From positions 56,735,001-56,799,000 of the forward strand of contig OX419755.1 of the NCBI GenBank assembly GCA_948567375.1: 64,000 nucleotides of DNA, in the 5' to 3' direction. This document shows, piece after piece, positions 60,701 to 64,000 of this stretch (position 1 is its first letter; every line of letters begins with the position of its first letter). The position numbers were made by a program, and so were the translations under genes. This DNA comes from Lunularia cruciata (lineage: Eukaryota; Streptophyta; Marchantiopsida; Lunulariales; Lunulariaceae). The notes below the pieces were generated by a model. That model did no database searches, had not been told where the DNA came from, and saw only the letters and a list, made by a program, of their open reading frames with translations.

Positions 60701-61990
60701 CTCTTATGTTAATAGTGTCAAAGGGATTTAAGCATTAGGTGTTGGGTAAGGCTATGGACTTGAATTTTTTGACTTGGATTGTGAGACTTGGATTGGTTGA
60801 GAAACATAAGATGCACTTGATAGGCATCACTACTTGGACACTTACGAGCTCTATGCTTATCAAGAAAATTCAAGTACATATTAGGAGTGATGGACTAAGT
60901 AAGCATGGTATTTTTGTTAGATAGCTAGATTTTTGCTAGTGACTACTAGTGACTACTAGTGAGAGTGGTCTACTTGGGGTACATCTAGGTGAGTATGGTC
61001 TACTTGCAATGCAACTAAAGAACATGTGGAGCTTGCAGACAAAGAAGAGCATTTTTTGCTCTAAGGCTATGGAATCTAAAAATTGGGAGCAAAACAATAT
61101 TTCCCCAAAGATCATTTGGTAGCAACTGATCAATGTATCTTCCACCTCTATATTGATTACAAAGGATACTTGGGAGCCAAACATTGGATTCAAGCTCACA
61201 AGAGGGGAAAAGACAAAGACTTTGGAGATTCTTGAAGAGTTAGATGAGTTGTTTTGTCTGTAGTATGAAGGATTTAGGTGCTCTAAAGGGATATGCTATG
61301 AAAATTGAGTTGACTAGTGATACAATATCTTTTAACATCCTTATAAATATAGTGACATGGAGAAAGTCTTGATTAAGAGCAAGAGTGAGGTTAATTTGGT
61401 AGAGATCTGACATGGAGAGTTTGCTTTAGCCATAGTGATGCTAGCTAAGAAGGATATGCATGGAAATTATATGGATAGGTGGATGTGTGGAGATTATCAT
61501 CCTAACAACCAATAGACTAAGGCTGATTGAGGCTATATGTTATGCTTACATCAAAGGGGATATTTGATATGGTTGGGCATGCAAAGGTCTTTAGTACTTT
61601 GCATCTTTGAGCAAGATATCATTGGCTGCCAATCATTGAGGAGAACAAGTCCAAGATAAAATTTTCAGCTATTGATCCTTATGGTACAGATATATTGTAT
61701 TAGTGGTGATTGTTACTATTTGAGTTAAATAATGGTCCTACCAAGTTCTAGAGAGTCATGGACACAATCCTAGCAAGACCAGATTTTGCTTGGTGCAATA
61801 TTGATAACATTATGGTCCATACCACTATTTTAGAAGAGCATGAGAGAAATTTGTTGAAGGTGTTTGAGAGATTGAGATCCCATCAATTCAAATGAAATTT
61901 TGGGAAGTGCAATTCTTCCAAGAGAAGGTTCAATATTTGGGTCACACTATCTATCTTGGCGGACTTGGTGTGTGATGGTTGATTGAAAAG
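60700..61990 (+). pseudogene. Ty3/gypsy protease-RT region (decayed), same lineage as the element at 0.2-1.8 kb
   Basis: Plus-strand reading with frame changes: LNFLTWIVRLGLVEKHKMHL (60.77 kb, possibly protease side); IGFKLTRGKKTKTLEILEEL (about 61.2 kb, RT N-terminal linker); YKYSDMEKVLIKSKSEVNLV; FALAIVMLAKKDMHGNYMDR; WMCGDYHPNNQ; NNGPTKF, a stop, RVMDTILA; FAWCNIDNIMVHTTILEEHE; LLKVFERLRSHQFK. The YIDD active site has become NIDN. The HGNYxDRxMCGDYRP style is the same lineage as the RT at 202-459. Premature stops sit at conserved Gln and Arg codons. No methyltransferase-like segment is visible before the RT here. Confidence 0.85.
60939..60961. repeat. Short tandem repeat CTAGTGACTA
   Basis: CTAGTGACTA occurs twice, followed by a partial third unit (CTAGTGA), within the decayed gypsy fragment. 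Confidence 0.8.
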
Positions 61991-62399
61991 AGGGCATATG
62001 GCATGTTTTACTCCTCCTCTCACAATGGTTCTTCAAGAGTATTAATTATGTCCTTGATATTTCTGACACCTTAGCTAGTTCACTCCTTATGTGTTGTAGA
62101 TTGCAAATACACAACTAACAACAGGGCTCAATAGCAACTTGCCTCTTGATCTTTGCCTACCATAGGGCATATCATATACTTGGAAGCAATAGCTATTTGG
62201 AGTTAGAGCAACCTAATTACCACTAAGGGAAGGAGAGATTGTTGCACTTTGGAGTTTGTGTGTGACTTCTTATATGAGTTGTGCTTCTTTATTTTATGAT
62301 ATTGATAGTGATGTATGTTGTGTTCATATGGACATTATTAGGAGTTTGGTCCTCTTTAGGTAGTCAGAAATTTCCAAGTCTAAAGTATCACAAGATTTG

Positions 62400-63052
62400 A
62401 TAAAAAAAAATTGTTTTTATGTTCCCAAAGCTTAATTGCTAATTGGTCCATCTTCTAATATTTGTACTTCTTCTCCTCTAGTGGACCTATAACTAATGCT
62501 GTTTTATCTTGTCTTGGTTAGTTTACCTTGATTTTCTACATCCATTATTGCCACAACTAATTCTAACCCTTGTTGATCTTCTAGAGCTCCTTTGCCTTGG
62601 TTTCTTTGGAGTTGGTTTGTAAGGATACAACTTCCTTAGTCACTTCTTCCAACATGTGAGGTCAATTGTTGCACTCTACTCCTTCTTGTTTGCAAATTCT
62701 CGGGCTAGACTCTCCATTTGGACAACAATCTCTTTCTTGTATTTGGTGCATTTTTTTTAGGATGACTATTCTTATTTTGGTAGTCTTTAATTCTCCCCAA
62801 ATGCTAACAACTCTTCATCTCACATCTTGAGGTCCCTTTGTACCCTTGTTATTTTTGCTTGTGCTCAAGCCAAAGAGCTCTTAGCTTCCAAATATCATCT
62901 TTGTATTTGGCCTTATCTGCAATGAGGGAAGTGTTTTGGAACTTCACTTTGTTGTTCTTATGGATTAGTGCATTGACCTTCCTACATTCATCTTTGTACA
63001 GATTCCGGTTCTTCTTCACATCTTCCTTCTACTTGTCTTGCTTCACCTTCAT
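62400..63052 (-). pseudogene. Coiled-coil ORF remnant (minus strand)
   Basis: From an ATG at 63052 the frame reads MKVKQDK, a stop (TAG), KEDVKKNRNLYKDECRKVNA, LIHKNNKVKFQNTSLIADKA and KYKDDIWKL, with Leu/Ile/Val at heptad-like spacing. It continues with frame shifts to about 62.4 kb. It resembles the Lys/Glu-rich frames at 6.85-7.4 kb (plus) and 49.7-50.8 kb (minus) in character. Function unknown; probably retroelement-encoded. Confidence 0.4.
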
Positions 63053-64000
63053 AGAGTAAAAATTCTTATGCAATATTTTTACAAGGGAAGTGTATTTGGA
63101 GACATCTATATAAGCCTCAAAATATTGAGACATGAAAATATTTCATTACATGCACTAAATTCACTAATTTGTATCATTGAAATTTATGTCAATAAGTCAA
63201 AGTTAAATTTTTTGTTTAAGTGAGCTATGGTAGAAGTGAGCAATAAAGTTATGATGGAAGTCCTCCTCAAGCATGTCAAAGGCGCATAGAATATTTGTTT
63301 CTCTCCTTTTTTACTATATTCTTGGAGAACTTGGTGGTTTCATTGTCAATGTGAATGGATATGTTGTAGCCATGAAATCAAGTGGTGCACAAAATTTGGT
63401 TGCCAGATTTATGCAATATAGTTTTATAAACTATTTAGTTAACAATAAATTCTCCTTGCAGGAAAAAAACAACATATGAACATCCACATTTTAGATATAA
63501 AATCTTGTAATTATGGCATTTCTACTTAATTGTTATCCAAAAAAGACATGAAAATACTCCAAAGCTTGACATGGATTAACTTGGAGGAACTTGGAAAAGA
63601 GAGAAAAGATGTGAGAATTCCTTTTATTATGCAAAGCCAAAATAACTATAGAATGGGTTATTAAACAAGCAGATTTTTAAGTTTTGGGTAGATAAAATGA
63701 ACTGCAGTATCTACGCTAAGTTTGCTTCTCTAGTATAATTACAGTATACAAAAACAACATCTGATTGCTATACAACAAAGAACAAATTAAATATCCATCA
63801 ACTTTGAAATACTTTTAAGTCTTGCTAGCAACTTGGGATGCAATAAAATGCCAAACATCAGGGACTGTTGCGTCCAGCTCTGTATAGATTCAACAACCCA
63901 TCAATACTAGTCAAAGACAAAGAGTTGCGGTGGAAGACTTGATTGTATAAGTTCATCTACCGGATATGCAAAGGAGTACCGACTGCCCTGTCTAAACAAA
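63053..64000. other. AT-rich DNA to the window end, no gene recognised
   Basis: Only short frames. The last about 150 bp become slightly less AT-rich with a few CpGs, but no feature can be supported. Confidence 0.5.

Overview
This window looks like nuclear DNA of a land plant, most likely a bryophyte (moss). That is an inference from three things: a plant-only SHORT-ROOT-like GRAS factor and a plant DUF248/PMT methyltransferase, genes with many short GT-AG introns, and a Ty3/gypsy lineage whose RT reads like moss/lycophyte elements. I recognised no bacterial or organellar sequence.

Layout. (1) About 1-12.6 kb is AT-rich, CpG-poor, decayed repeat DNA. It holds a minus-strand gypsy fragment with the order protease, C5-methyltransferase-like domain, RT (about 0.2-1.8 kb), and a degenerate plus-strand coiled-coil ORF (about 5.9-7.4 kb). 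(2) About 12.6-40.2 kb is a gene island with balanced composition and many CpGs. Its genes are an intronless SHR-like GRAS protein (minus), an alpha-SNAP-like vesicle-fusion adaptor (minus, at least 9 exons), a divergent PMT-type methyltransferase (minus, 10 exons, 563 aa), an EAF-type transcription elongation factor (minus, 4 exons, 336 aa), tRNA-Lys(UUU) (minus), TAF13 (plus, 5 exons, 137 aa) and the last exon of a small single-pass membrane protein (minus). I rebuilt the exon structures from splice signals, phase continuity and family alignment from memory. (3) About 40.2-64 kb is again decayed repeat DNA. It contains a 6.6 kb chromovirus with paired LTRs (41.7-48.3 kb, minus), fragments of a second chromovirus family with AAGCTT-rich LTRs (46.05-46.5, 54.55-56.0 and 56.96-57.33 kb), another gypsy RT (60.7-62.0 kb, plus) and coiled-coil ORF remnants.

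The island genes are basic cell functions: transcription initiation (TAF13), elongation (EAF), membrane fusion (alpha-SNAP), Golgi methylation (PMT), development (GRAS) and translation (tRNA). Nothing suggests a shared pathway. The most interesting material is in the repeats: a gypsy polyprotein relic carrying a DNA-methyltransferase-like domain between protease and RT, mutational scars that fit CHG/CG methylation decay (conserved Gln CAG changed to TAG, Arg CGA to TGA), and a perfect 23-bp-arm hairpin inside otherwise degraded sequence.
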